Made by a program: the position numbers and the translations under genes
The notes under the pieces: generated by a model
Database searches by the model: none
The model's input: only the letters and a program-made list of their open reading frames with translations
What the model was told of the DNA's origin: nothing
In this document: positions 42,668 through 50,010 of the stretch, one piece after another
Layout of the letters: every line of letters begins with the position of its first letter
Position numbering within the stretch: position 1 is the first letter of the stretch
DNA from: DATLGB01 sp964242305
GTDB taxonomy: Bacteria > Actinomycetota > Thermoleophilia > Solirubrobacterales > Solirubrobacteraceae
Assembly: GCA_964242305.1 (NCBI GenBank)
Contig: CAXTBB010000016.1
Location: forward strand, 1 to 64,000
Length of the DNA stretch: 64,000 bases
Direction: 5' to 3'

Positions 42668-44034
42668 CCACCACGCCCGCGCTCGCCGGTCGCCGTCCCG
42701 TCCGGGCGGCCGCGCCCGGGCGCGGGGGTGAGCGGGGCCAGTCGGCGGTGCTTGTCGTCGGCGCGCTGTTCGGCCTCCTGATCGGCGCGCTCATCCTCGG
42801 CGCGGTGGCCCGGGGCGTCGGCGAGCGGTCGGCGGCGCAGCGGACCGCGGACCTGGCCTCGCTGGCCGGCGCGCGGGCGATGCTCGACGCCTATCCGCGC
42901 CTGTTCGAGCCGCCGGTCATCGACGGGGTGCCGAACCCGACGCACCTGGAGAAGGAGGCCTACCTCCAGCTGGGCCGCGACGCGGCACTGGCGGTCGTGA
43001 AGCGCAACGGGCCGGGGGACGGCGAGGTCTCGTTCCCGGATGCCGGCGGGCTGGCGCCGGTCCGGGTGGCCGTGACCGTCACCCGCCGCGTGGAGGTCGA
43101 GCGCAACCGAGCCAAGGCGGACACCGACGTGGAGGCGACGGCCGAGGCGGAGCTGTCGGCGCAGCCGCCCGTGGCGGGGGCCGGCGGCGGTGGTGAGTAC
43201 GACGGGCCGCTCGCCTACCGCCAGGGCAAGCCCATGCGGCCGGACGTCGCGCAGGCCTTCGACCGGATGGAGACGGCGGCGCGTGCCGACGGCGTCGCGC
43301 TGCTGATCACCTCCGCCTTCCGCTCGGACGCCGAGCAGGCGGTCCTGTTCGCCCGCCACCCAGACCCCAAGTGGGTCGCGCCACCGGGGAAATCGCTGCA
43401 TCGCAACGGGACCGAGCTCGACCTCGGCCCGGACGCCGGCTACGGCTGGCTGGCGGCCAACGCGCGGCGGTTCGGCTTCCTGCAGCGCTACGGCTGGGAG
43501 CCCTGGCACTACGGCTACACGCTCAACACCGCGTCGTCGAGTCCGTCGAAGACCGGCGGGGACGGCGGCCTGGCCGACCACGTCAACGGTCACCCCGCGG
43601 TGCCCGGGTTCGTTCCCGACGAGTACGCCGACGACATCGCCAACGCCGCCCGGCGCTGGAACGTCTCGGCGAACCTGCTCGCCGCCCAGCTCTACGCCGA
43701 GAGCAAGTTCAACCCGTTCGCGGTCAGCGGGGCCGGGGCGCAGGGGATCGCGCAGATGATGCCCGGGACCGCCGCCGCGCTGGGGCTGTCCAACCCGTAC
43801 GACGCGGCGGCCTCGATCGACGCGCAGGGCCACCTGATGCGCGACCTGCTGCGCCAGTTCGCCTCCGTCCCGCTCGCGCTGGCCGCCTACAACGCGGGCC
43901 CCGGCCGGGTCTCGCCGTGCATGTGCGTCCCGCCGATCTCCGAGACGCAGGCCTACGTCGCGCAGATCCTCGGGCTCATGGGCGGCGCCGGCGACGTCTC
44001 CGGCGGGACCCTCGCCGTGCGGCTGGTGAAGTGA
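42664..44034 (+). CDS. TadG-like membrane anchor fused to VanY carboxypeptidase and lytic transglycosylase domains
   Basis: A 456-residue three-part protein. Residues about 25-160 have a TadG/Flp-like hydrophobic helix (GQSAVLVVGALFGLLIGALI) and the QRTADLASLAGARA helix typical of putative Flp-pilus assembly proteins. Residues about 175-290 are a VanY/DacB D,D-carboxypeptidase (SAFRSDAEQAVLF, SLHRNGTELDL and EPWHYGY, with the zinc ligands His, Asp and His). Residues about 315-440 are a soluble lytic transglycosylase (AAQLYAESKFNPFAVSGAGA, QGIAQMMPGTAAALG, catalytic Glu in YAESKF). It would open peptidoglycan at the site of pilus-like assembly (inference). Confidence 0.85.
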   Translation: MTTTPALAGRRPVRAAAPGRGGERGQSAVLVVGALFGLLIGALILGAVARGVGERSAAQRTADLASLAGARAMLDAYPRLFEPPVIDGVPNPTHLEKEAYLQLGRDAALAVVKRNGPGDGEVSFPDAGGLAPVRVAVTVTRRVEVERNRAKADTDVEATAEAELSAQPPVAGAGGGGEYDGPLAYRQGKPMRPDVAQAFDRMETAARADGVALLITSAFRSDAEQAVLFARHPDPKWVAPPGKSLHRNGTELDLGPDAGYGWLAANARRFGFLQRYGWEPWHYGYTLNTASSSPSKTGGDGGLADHVNGHPAVPGFVPDEYADDIANAARRWNVSANLLAAQLYAESKFNPFAVSGAGAQGIAQMMPGTAAALGLSNPYDAAASIDAQGHLMRDLLRQFASVPLALAAYNAGPGRVSPCMCVPPISETQAYVAQILGLMGGAGDVSGGTLAVRLVK

Positions 44035-44059
44035 CGTGGCCGCCGGTACCCTGCGGCCC

Positions 44060-44620
44060 ATGGCCCTCATGGTCGGCGACCGCACCGTCCGACGGATCAC
44101 GCGCGACGAGTTCGAGCGGATGGAGGCGGCCGGCGTGTTCGCCGACAGTCCCAACTTCGAGCTCCTCGACGGGGTGCTCGTAGAGATGGAGAAGAGCCCG
44201 GAGCACGTCGAGGTGGGTCTGCGACTACACCGGTGGTTGGCGCGGGGTTTCTCCGAGGGTGCGTTCGACCTGCACCTCGAAGATCCCGTGGCTGTACCGG
44301 ACACCTACTCGCGTCCGCTTCCGGATCTCATGGTGCAGCCAGTCGGGCGCGTCTGGCGAGATCACCCGACGTCGGCGCTGTTCGCGATCGAGGTCTCGCT
44401 CAGCTCGCTCCAGACCGACCTGACCGTCAAGGCGGCGAAGTACGCGAACGCCGGCATCGACGAGTACTGGGTGCTCGACGTCCAGCGTCGCCGGCTGCAC
44501 GTCTTCACCGAGCCGACCCCCGACGGGTACGCGAAGCACGAGGAGCGGGCCGCGGGGACGATCGCCCCGAAGGCCGTGGCGGTCGACCCGTTGGACCTCG
44601 CCACCCTGTTCCCTGACTGA
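44060..44620 (+). CDS. Uma2/DUF820 family putative endonuclease
   Basis: A 186-residue PD-(D/E)XK-fold protein: FELLDGVLVEMEKSPEHVEV, RPLPDLMV (active-site Asp), FAIEVSLSS (Glu) and KAAKYANAGIDEYWVLD (Lys region). The family is common and often multicopy in cyanobacteria and actinobacteria; nuclease activity is predicted from the fold but rarely shown. It has somewhat lower third-position GC than its neighbours and is flanked by unrelated genes, which may indicate transfer. ATG 44060 was chosen over GTG 44036. Confidence 0.85.
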   Translation: MALMVGDRTVRRITRDEFERMEAAGVFADSPNFELLDGVLVEMEKSPEHVEVGLRLHRWLARGFSEGAFDLHLEDPVAVPDTYSRPLPDLMVQPVGRVWRDHPTSALFAIEVSLSSLQTDLTVKAAKYANAGIDEYWVLDVQRRRLHVFTEPTPDGYAKHEERAAGTIAPKAVAVDPLDLATLFPD

Positions 44621-44642
44621 GGCGGTCGGGTAGCCCCCCGGC

Positions 44643-44987
44643 ATGCCACCCGCCGGAGTGAAGAAGGGCACGAAGGATGCCCGCAAATACGAGAAGATCA
44701 AGGAGTCGGTCAAGGGTCAGGGCAAGTCGGAGTCGACCGCCGAGGAGATCGCGGCGCGCACGGTCAACAAGGACAGGGCCCGGGCCGGCAAGACCCAGAC
44801 CGCGTCGAAGTCCTCCACCCAGGACTCGAAGTCCTCGAGCCAGCGCGGCGGTGAGCGGTCGGGCACCGACAAGCCGAAGGGCCGGACCAAGGACCAGCTC
44901 TACAACGAGGCCAAGGACCGGGGCATCGAGGGTCGCTCCTCGATGACCAAGGAGCAGCTGCGCAAGGCCGTGGACGCGAAGAAGTAG
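44643..44987 (+). CDS. Small basic protein with Rho N-terminal-like (SAP/LEM-fold) domain
   Basis: A 114-residue, Lys/Ser-rich protein. The N-terminal part (VKKGTKDARKYEKIKESVK and STAEEIAARTVNKDRA) is like small actinobacterial stress or plasmid-stabilisation proteins. The C-terminus, TKDQLYNEAKDRGIEGRSSM then TKEQLRKAV, matches the Rho_N domain that binds nucleic acid. The Ser/Thr-rich middle is probably disordered. A ribosome site is not clear. It precedes uvrC but is probably separate in function. Confidence 0.78.
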   Translation: MPPAGVKKGTKDARKYEKIKESVKGQGKSESTAEEIAARTVNKDRARAGKTQTASKSSTQDSKSSSQRGGERSGTDKPKGRTKDQLYNEAKDRGIEGRSSMTKEQLRKAVDAKK

Positions 44988-45004
44988 ACCTACCCTGAGG
45001 GGAG

Positions 45005-46873
45005 GTGGCAGACCTCCTCGAACAACGCCGGGCACTCCCCGATCAGCCCGGCGTCTACCTCTTTCGCGACGCCCGCGGGAAGGTCGTCTATGTCGGCAAG
45101 GCGAAGTCGATCCGCAAGCGGGTCGCGAGCCACTTCTCCAACCCGACCACCTACGGGACGACCAGCCTCCCGCGCGAGGTCGACCACATCGAGTACCTGG
45201 TCGTGCAGACGGAGGCGGAGGCGCTGCTCACCGAGCAGAACTTCATCAAGCAGTACAAGCCGCGCTTCAACATCCGGCTGCGCGACGACAAGTCCTACCC
45301 GTACATCGCGATCAGCCTGGACGAGGACTACCCGCGCGTCTACTTCACCCGCGAGCGCCACCGCCGCGACCGCGCCTACTTCGGCCCGTACTCGTCCGCC
45401 AAGCGCACCCGGCACACGCTCGACCTGCTCGGCAAGGTCTTCAACTACCGCTCCTGCGAAGGCCCGACCCCCGGCCGACACTCCGGCTCGCCGTGCCTGG
45501 ACTACTTCATCAAGCGCTGCGGGGCGCCCTGCGTGGGCTACGTCTCCAAGGCCGAGTACCGCGAGTCGATCGACGGCGTGGTCGCCTTCCTCAGCGGCCG
45601 TTACAAGGAGATCGAGCGCGACCTGGAGAGGCGCATGTACTTCCACGCCGGCGAGCAGGACTTCGAGCAGGCGACGGTGGAGCGCAACCGCCTGCAGTCG
45701 ATCCGCGCGCTGCTCGAGCGCCAGCGCGTGTCCGACGCCACCACCGGCTCCATGGACGCCGTCGCGGTCGCGGTCGACGGGGTGGAGGCCAACGCCCAGG
45801 TCTTCCAGGTCCGCGACGGTGTGCTCGCCGACCGCCAGTCCTTCTACCTGGTCAACGAGGCCGGCCACGACGTCGCCCGGGCCACGGAGGAGTTCCTGCT
45901 CCAGTACTATGCCAGCGCGCTGAGCATCCCGGCGCTGATCGTGGTCAACCGCGAGGTCGCGGACGGGTCCGAGCTCCAGGTCCTCAGCCAGATCCTCGCC
46001 GAGCGCCGCGAGGGGAGCGTCGAGATCCGCGCCGCCGAGCGTGGCGGCAAGGCCCGCATGCTCGAGCTCGCCCAGCGCAACGCGACGCTCGCCCTCGACC
46101 AGGACAAGCTCAAGGCCGAGCGCCGCCGCCAGCAGCGCGTCGAGGCGCTCGACGGCCTCCAGGAGGCGCTCCAGCTCGACTCGCTGCCCGTCCGCATCGA
46201 GTGCTTCGACATCTCCAACCTGATGGGGACGCACGTCGTCGCCTCCATGGTCGTCTTCGAGGGCGGCGCCCCCAAGAAGAGCGACTACCGGCGCTTTCGC
46301 ATCCGCGACCTCGAGGCCGGGCGCTCGGACGACTTCGCGGCGATGGGGGAGGTTCTCAGCCGCCGCGCCGCGCAGTTCGCCAAGCAGCGCGAGCTGTCCC
46401 CCTACGACAAGGACCGCGACGCCAGCTTCGCGGCGCTGCCCAACCTGATCGTGATCGACGGCGGCAAGGGCCAGCTCGCCGCGGGCGTCGAGGCGCTGGC
46501 CGACTTTCGCGAGCGCGGGGTGACCGTCGTCTCGCTCGCCAAGCGCATCGAGGAAGTATTCCGGCCGGGGGTGGCGAATCCGTTGGTGCTCGACCACGAG
46601 ACGCCCGAGCTCCAGCTGCTGCAGCGCGTCCGTGACGAGGCCCACCGCTTTGCCATCACGCATCACCGCACCCGCCGCGACGCTGCCATGACCGAGTCCA
46701 TCCTCGACGGCCTCCCGGGCGTCGGCCCGACCCGCAAGCACGCGCTGCTCAAGCACTTCGGCTCCCCGGACGCCGTCCTGCGCGCGCCGCGCGAGGACCT
46801 CGAGCGCGTCCCCGGCGTCCCCGCCAAGATCGGCCGCGAGCTCTACGCCCATCTCAACAAGACGGGACGCTGA
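45005..46873 (+). CDS. uvrC: UvrABC excinuclease subunit C
   Basis: A 622-residue nuclease subunit. It has the GIY-YIG 3'-incision domain (GVYLFRDARGKVVYVGKAKS, about 17-36), the KRCGAPCVGY cysteine region, the UvrB-binding UVR helix (about 200-235), the RNase H-like 5'-incision domain (IECFDISNLMGTHVVASMV, LIVIDGGKGQL) and C-terminal helix-hairpin-helix motifs (LPGVGPTRKHALLKHFGS). It makes both cuts in nucleotide-excision repair. The GTG start follows AGGGGAGG very closely. rapZ follows 3 bp downstream, the usual uvrC-rapZ pairing. Confidence 0.96.
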   Translation: MADLLEQRRALPDQPGVYLFRDARGKVVYVGKAKSIRKRVASHFSNPTTYGTTSLPREVDHIEYLVVQTEAEALLTEQNFIKQYKPRFNIRLRDDKSYPYIAISLDEDYPRVYFTRERHRRDRAYFGPYSSAKRTRHTLDLLGKVFNYRSCEGPTPGRHSGSPCLDYFIKRCGAPCVGYVSKAEYRESIDGVVAFLSGRYKEIERDLERRMYFHAGEQDFEQATVERNRLQSIRALLERQRVSDATTGSMDAVAVAVDGVEANAQVFQVRDGVLADRQSFYLVNEAGHDVARATEEFLLQYYASALSIPALIVVNREVADGSELQVLSQILAERREGSVEIRAAERGGKARMLELAQRNATLALDQDKLKAERRRQQRVEALDGLQEALQLDSLPVRIECFDISNLMGTHVVASMVVFEGGAPKKSDYRRFRIRDLEAGRSDDFAAMGEVLSRRAAQFAKQRELSPYDKDRDASFAALPNLIVIDGGKGQLAAGVEALADFRERGVTVVSLAKRIEEVFRPGVANPLVLDHETPELQLLQRVRDEAHRFAITHHRTRRDAAMTESILDGLPGVGPTRKHALLKHFGSPDAVLRAPREDLERVPGVPAKIGRELYAHLNKTGR

Positions 46874-46876
46874 CGG

Positions 46877-47770
46877 ATGGCCCGCCTCGAGGACCTGGTC
46901 ATCATCTCCGGCTTCTCCGGCGCCGGCAAGACGACCGCCATGAACGTCTTCGAGGACGCGGGCTACTTCTGCGTGGACAACCTGCCCGCCGAGATGATCG
47001 GCTCGCTGGCCGATCTGTTCACGCACACGGGGTCGAGCGTCGAGCGAGCGGCGATCGTCTCCGACCTTCGCGGCGGCACCTACTTCGAGCGCCTCGCCGA
47101 GGTCCTCGACGAGCTCGCTGCCGCCGGCATCGCCTACCGCGTGCTCTTCCTGCGCGCGGACGAGGAGGCGCTGGTCACGCGCTACAAGGAGACCCGCCGA
47201 CGGCACCCGCTGGCCGAGCGCACCGGCGGCGTCGCCGAGGGCGTCCGCCGCGAGGGTGAGCTGCTGGCGCCGGTGCAGGAGCGCGCCGGCACGCTGATCG
47301 ACACGACGGGGCTGAGCGCGAGCGGGCTGCGGCGCAAGGTCGCGGCGGAGATGCTCGGGCCCGACCAGCCCGGCCGCCTGGCGGTCACGCTGATGTCGTT
47401 CGGCTTCAAGCACGGCCCTGCCCGCGACGCCGACCTGCTCCTCGACGTCCGCTTCCTGCCCAACCCGCACTACGAGCCGGCGCTGCGCCCGCTGACCGGC
47501 CTCGACCAGGCCGTGGTCGACTACGTGGGTCGCGACGGTCGGCTCGAGGCCTTCTACGACCACACCCTGCCGCTGCTGGAGTTCCTGCTGCCCGAGTACG
47601 TCTACGAGGGCAAGGCGCACCTGGCCATCGCCATCGGCTGCACCGGCGGTCGCCATCGCTCGGTGACGATCGTGGAGGAGCTCGCGCGGCGCTTCGCCGA
47701 CGACGACCGGCTGACGCTCGCGGTCCACCACCGCGACGTCGACCGCGCGAACGTCCGCTCAGCGAACTAG
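46877..47770 (+). CDS. rapZ: RNase adapter / nucleotide-binding protein RapZ (YvcJ)
   Basis: A 297-residue protein with N-terminal P-loop GFSGAGKTTAMNVFEDAGY (about 12-30), Walker-B-like IVSDLRGG and the conserved C-terminal AIGCTGGRHRSVTIVEEL (about 252-269). RapZ/YvcJ bind nucleotide or RNA and, in enterobacteria, direct sRNA decay and cell-wall precursor synthesis; the role in actinobacteria is less clear. The normal downstream genes yvcK and whiA are absent here; instead the convergent CHAD gene overlaps its last 12 bp. Confidence 0.94.
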   Translation: MARLEDLVIISGFSGAGKTTAMNVFEDAGYFCVDNLPAEMIGSLADLFTHTGSSVERAAIVSDLRGGTYFERLAEVLDELAAAGIAYRVLFLRADEEALVTRYKETRRRHPLAERTGGVAEGVRREGELLAPVQERAGTLIDTTGLSASGLRRKVAAEMLGPDQPGRLAVTLMSFGFKHGPARDADLLLDVRFLPNPHYEPALRPLTGLDQAVVDYVGRDGRLEAFYDHTLPLLEFLLPEYVYEGKAHLAIAIGCTGGRHRSVTIVEELARRFADDDRLTLAVHHRDVDRANVRSAN

Positions 47771-48598
47771 GTAGCGCCCGATGCGGCGGGCGAACGCGTC
47801 CGGCTTCTCGGCGTAGAGCTTCGCGCCGAGGGCGAAGGCGTCGGCCTCCAGCTCGAGCCGGCGCCGCTCGCAGAGCTCCAGGAAGGCGGCCTCGTCGACC
47901 GAGGGCGGCCACACCTGGAGGGCGAAGCGCTCGCCCAGGACCCCGAGGTCGTGGTCGTCGCCGAGGAAGTCGCTGAGCGTGTGGGCCTCGTCGCCGAGCG
48001 CCCCGAGCGGCTTGCGCCAGGCGTCCTCGAGCAGCGACGCGTGGTACCAGAGGTCCTTCACGCGCTTGCGCCACTCGTGCAGCCCGTCCACCGTCGGCTT
48101 CTTGCGCACGACGCGGAACTCGTCGCGGCCGCGCCCGTACGCGCGGGCGATGCCCTCCGCGAGGTCGACGTCGCCGAAGCGCCACTCGGCGACGGCGTCG
48201 CGCTGCGCCGCCAGCGCGACGGCGACGGCGGGGTCGATCTCGGTCGCGGCCGCGTCGCGGGCGAAGCGCCGGCCGACGGTGGTGAAGGTGCGGGCGGGCA
48301 GCTGACCGGCGTAGCGCTCGCGCAGATCGGCGACCGTCGCCACCATCACGTCGGCGTCGCGCGCGCCGGCGAGGGCGGCGGCGATGTCCCGGAACGCGCC
48401 GTTGTACGTGCGGCGGCCCTTGGGCCGGCCCAGGCGCAGCAGCGAGCGGACCTTCTTGAGGTCCTTGCGCGCCTCGTGCACCGCCTTCACCGGATCTTTG
48501 GGCGCGTCGAGCTGGGCGATCGCGTCCTCGAGCTGGTCCACGGCGACGGCCCGCAGCGCGTCGGCGGGGTCCAACGACAGGTCGAGCCGGAAGGCCAC
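47759..48598 (-). CDS. CHAD domain protein (probable polyphosphate-binding)
   Basis: A 279-residue all-helical protein consisting of one CHAD domain with its two basic repeats: VHEARKDLKKVRSLLRLG (about 38-55) and LHEWRKRVKDLWYHASLL (about 175-192). The conserved His and Arg/Lys bind polyphosphate. CHAD proteins localise to polyphosphate granules. It starts with GTG at 48598 and is divergent from the Pit phosphate-transporter gene, with a PHO-box-like region between them, so both may respond to phosphate. Confidence 0.9.
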   Translation of the reverse strand: MAFRLDLSLDPADALRAVAVDQLEDAIAQLDAPKDPVKAVHEARKDLKKVRSLLRLGRPKGRRTYNGAFRDIAAALAGARDADVMVATVADLRERYAGQLPARTFTTVGRRFARDAAATEIDPAVAVALAAQRDAVAEWRFGDVDLAEGIARAYGRGRDEFRVVRKKPTVDGLHEWRKRVKDLWYHASLLEDAWRKPLGALGDEAHTLSDFLGDDHDLGVLGERFALQVWPPSVDEAAFLELCERRRLELEADAFALGAKLYAEKPDAFARRIGRYLVR

Positions 48599-48611
48599 CG
48601 CGGGCGAACCC

Positions 48612-48644
48612 TAGACACCGGTTGTTAACGCATGGTCACAACTC
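48612..48644 (+). promoter_or_regulatory. PHO-box-like repeats between CHAD and pit genes
   Basis: Three 11-bp units, TAGACACCGGT, TGTTAACGCAT, GGTCACAACTC, the last shifted by one base. They cover an alternative ATG at 48632, which argues for the pit start at 48674. Confidence 0.55.
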
Positions 48645-48673
48645 GCCGGCCCCGAACGGGAAGCCTCTCGGCG

Positions 48674-49771
48674 ATGGGCTCGGACCTCCTCCTCGTGATC
48701 GTCGTCGGCACCGCCCTGGCCTTCGATTTCACCAACGGCTTCCACGACACCGCCAACGCGATGGCGACCTCCATCGCCACCGGCGCGCTGAAGCCGAAGG
48801 TCGCGGTGGCCATCTCCGCGGTCCTCAACGTCGTCGGCGCGTTCCTGTCGCTGAAGGTGGCGACCACGATCGCCGAGGGCATCGTCAAGTCCGACCTGAT
48901 CTCGCTCGACGTCGTGTTCGCGGCCCTGCTCGGCGCGACCGCCTGGAACGTCCTCACCTGGCTGCTGAGCCTGCCGTCGAGCTCGACCCACGCCCTGATC
49001 GGCGGCATCGTCGGCGCCGCATGGGTGGCGAAGGGCTCCGACGCGATCCAGGGCGACGGGCTGGTCGGCAAGGTGCTCGTGCCCGCCGTGGTCGCCCCGG
49101 TGCTGGCCGCCGGCATCGCGCTGCTGGCCACGTTCTGCGCGTACCGGCTGACCGCGCGCGCGGACGCGGACGGCGCCAAGCGCGGCTTTCGCATCGGCCA
49201 GATCGGCTCCGCGTCGCTGGTCTCGCTCGCTCACGGCACCAACGACGCCCAGAAGACGATGGGCGTCATCACCCTCGCGCTGATCGCGCACGGGTCCCTG
49301 AGCGCGGACGCGTCCGTGCCCGCCTGGGTCGTCATCGCGTCGGCGACGGCGATCGGACTCGGCACCTACCTCGGTGGCTGGCGGATCATCAAGACGCTCG
49401 GCCACAAGCTCACCGACGTCGAGCCGCCGCAGGGCTTCGCGGCCGAGACCTCCGGCGCGACCGTCCTGCTCGCCTCGTCCTACTTCGGCTACCCGCTGTC
49501 GACCACGCACATCGTCTCCGGCTCCGTCCTCGGGTCGGGCCTGGGGCGCAAGCTGGCGTCGGTGCGCTGGGGCGTGGCCGGCCAGATGGCCGTGGCGTGG
49601 GTCGTCACCCTGCCCGCCGCCGCGCTGGCCGGCGGCGGCGTCTTCGCCCTCGTCGACGGGCTCGGCCCCAGGACGGTCGGACCGATCGTCGCCAGCGTCG
49701 TCGCCCTCGGCCTCGGCGTGCTCGCCTACGTCGTCTCCCAGCGCTCCCCCGTCACCGCGAGCGACGTGTGA
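48674..49771 (+). CDS. pit: Low-affinity inorganic phosphate transporter, Pit family
   Basis: A 365-residue membrane protein with about ten helices and the two PiT signatures in inverted halves: DFTNGFHDTANAMATS (about 17-32) and SLAHGTNDAQKTMGVITLAL (about 188-207). It carries metal-phosphate with protons. The start at ATG 48674 (MGSDLLLVIVV) is the one normal for the family; the upstream ATG 48632 would add 14 residues and cover the PHO-box-like site. The next small membrane gene overlaps its stop (GTGA). Confidence 0.92.
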   Translation: MGSDLLLVIVVGTALAFDFTNGFHDTANAMATSIATGALKPKVAVAISAVLNVVGAFLSLKVATTIAEGIVKSDLISLDVVFAALLGATAWNVLTWLLSLPSSSTHALIGGIVGAAWVAKGSDAIQGDGLVGKVLVPAVVAPVLAAGIALLATFCAYRLTARADADGAKRGFRIGQIGSASLVSLAHGTNDAQKTMGVITLALIAHGSLSADASVPAWVVIASATAIGLGTYLGGWRIIKTLGHKLTDVEPPQGFAAETSGATVLLASSYFGYPLSTTHIVSGSVLGSGLGRKLASVRWGVAGQMAVAWVVTLPAAALAGGGVFALVDGLGPRTVGPIVASVVALGLGVLAYVVSQRSPVTASDV

Positions 49772-50010
49772 TCGCGAGCAGCATCGTCGATTGGTCGGCG
49801 CTGGGCAAGGGCGCGCTGGTGGCGCTCTTCGGCGGCGTCGGCGTCGTGACGGCGTTCTCGCTGGTCGTGCTGGCCGGCTCGCGAATCACCGCCTCGCGCC
49901 GGACGTCAGGACGCACGCCGCCCTCCGACGTCGCCCTGATGGTGCTGGGCGCGCTCGTGTGCGCGGCCGCCCTCGTGGTCGGGCTGCTCGCGATGATGCA
50001 CAAGTCCTAA
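49768..50010 (+). CDS. Small two-helix membrane protein downstream of pit
   Basis: An 80-residue protein starting with GTG in a 4-bp overlap with pit. It has two hydrophobic helices (ALVALFGGVGVVTAFSLVVL and VALMVLGALVCAAALVVGLL) joined by a basic Ser/Arg loop. Overlap with pit suggests an accessory subunit of the transporter, as seen beside other actinobacterial pit genes (inference). Its end overlaps the convergent cell-wall hydrolase gene by 4 bp. Confidence 0.75.
   Translation: MIASSIVDWSALGKGALVALFGGVGVVTAFSLVVLAGSRITASRRTSGRTPPSDVALMVLGALVCAAALVVGLLAMMHKS

Noticed and set aside
44990..47731. Open minus-strand frame of about 900 codons over uvrC and rapZ
   Set aside because: The plus strand holds two complete conserved genes; the antisense frame has no recognisable domain.
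48632..48673. ATG 48632 as the start of the Pit transporter
   Set aside because: It lies inside the PHO-box-like repeats and adds 14 residues not typical for the family; ATG 48674 gives the normal N-terminus.
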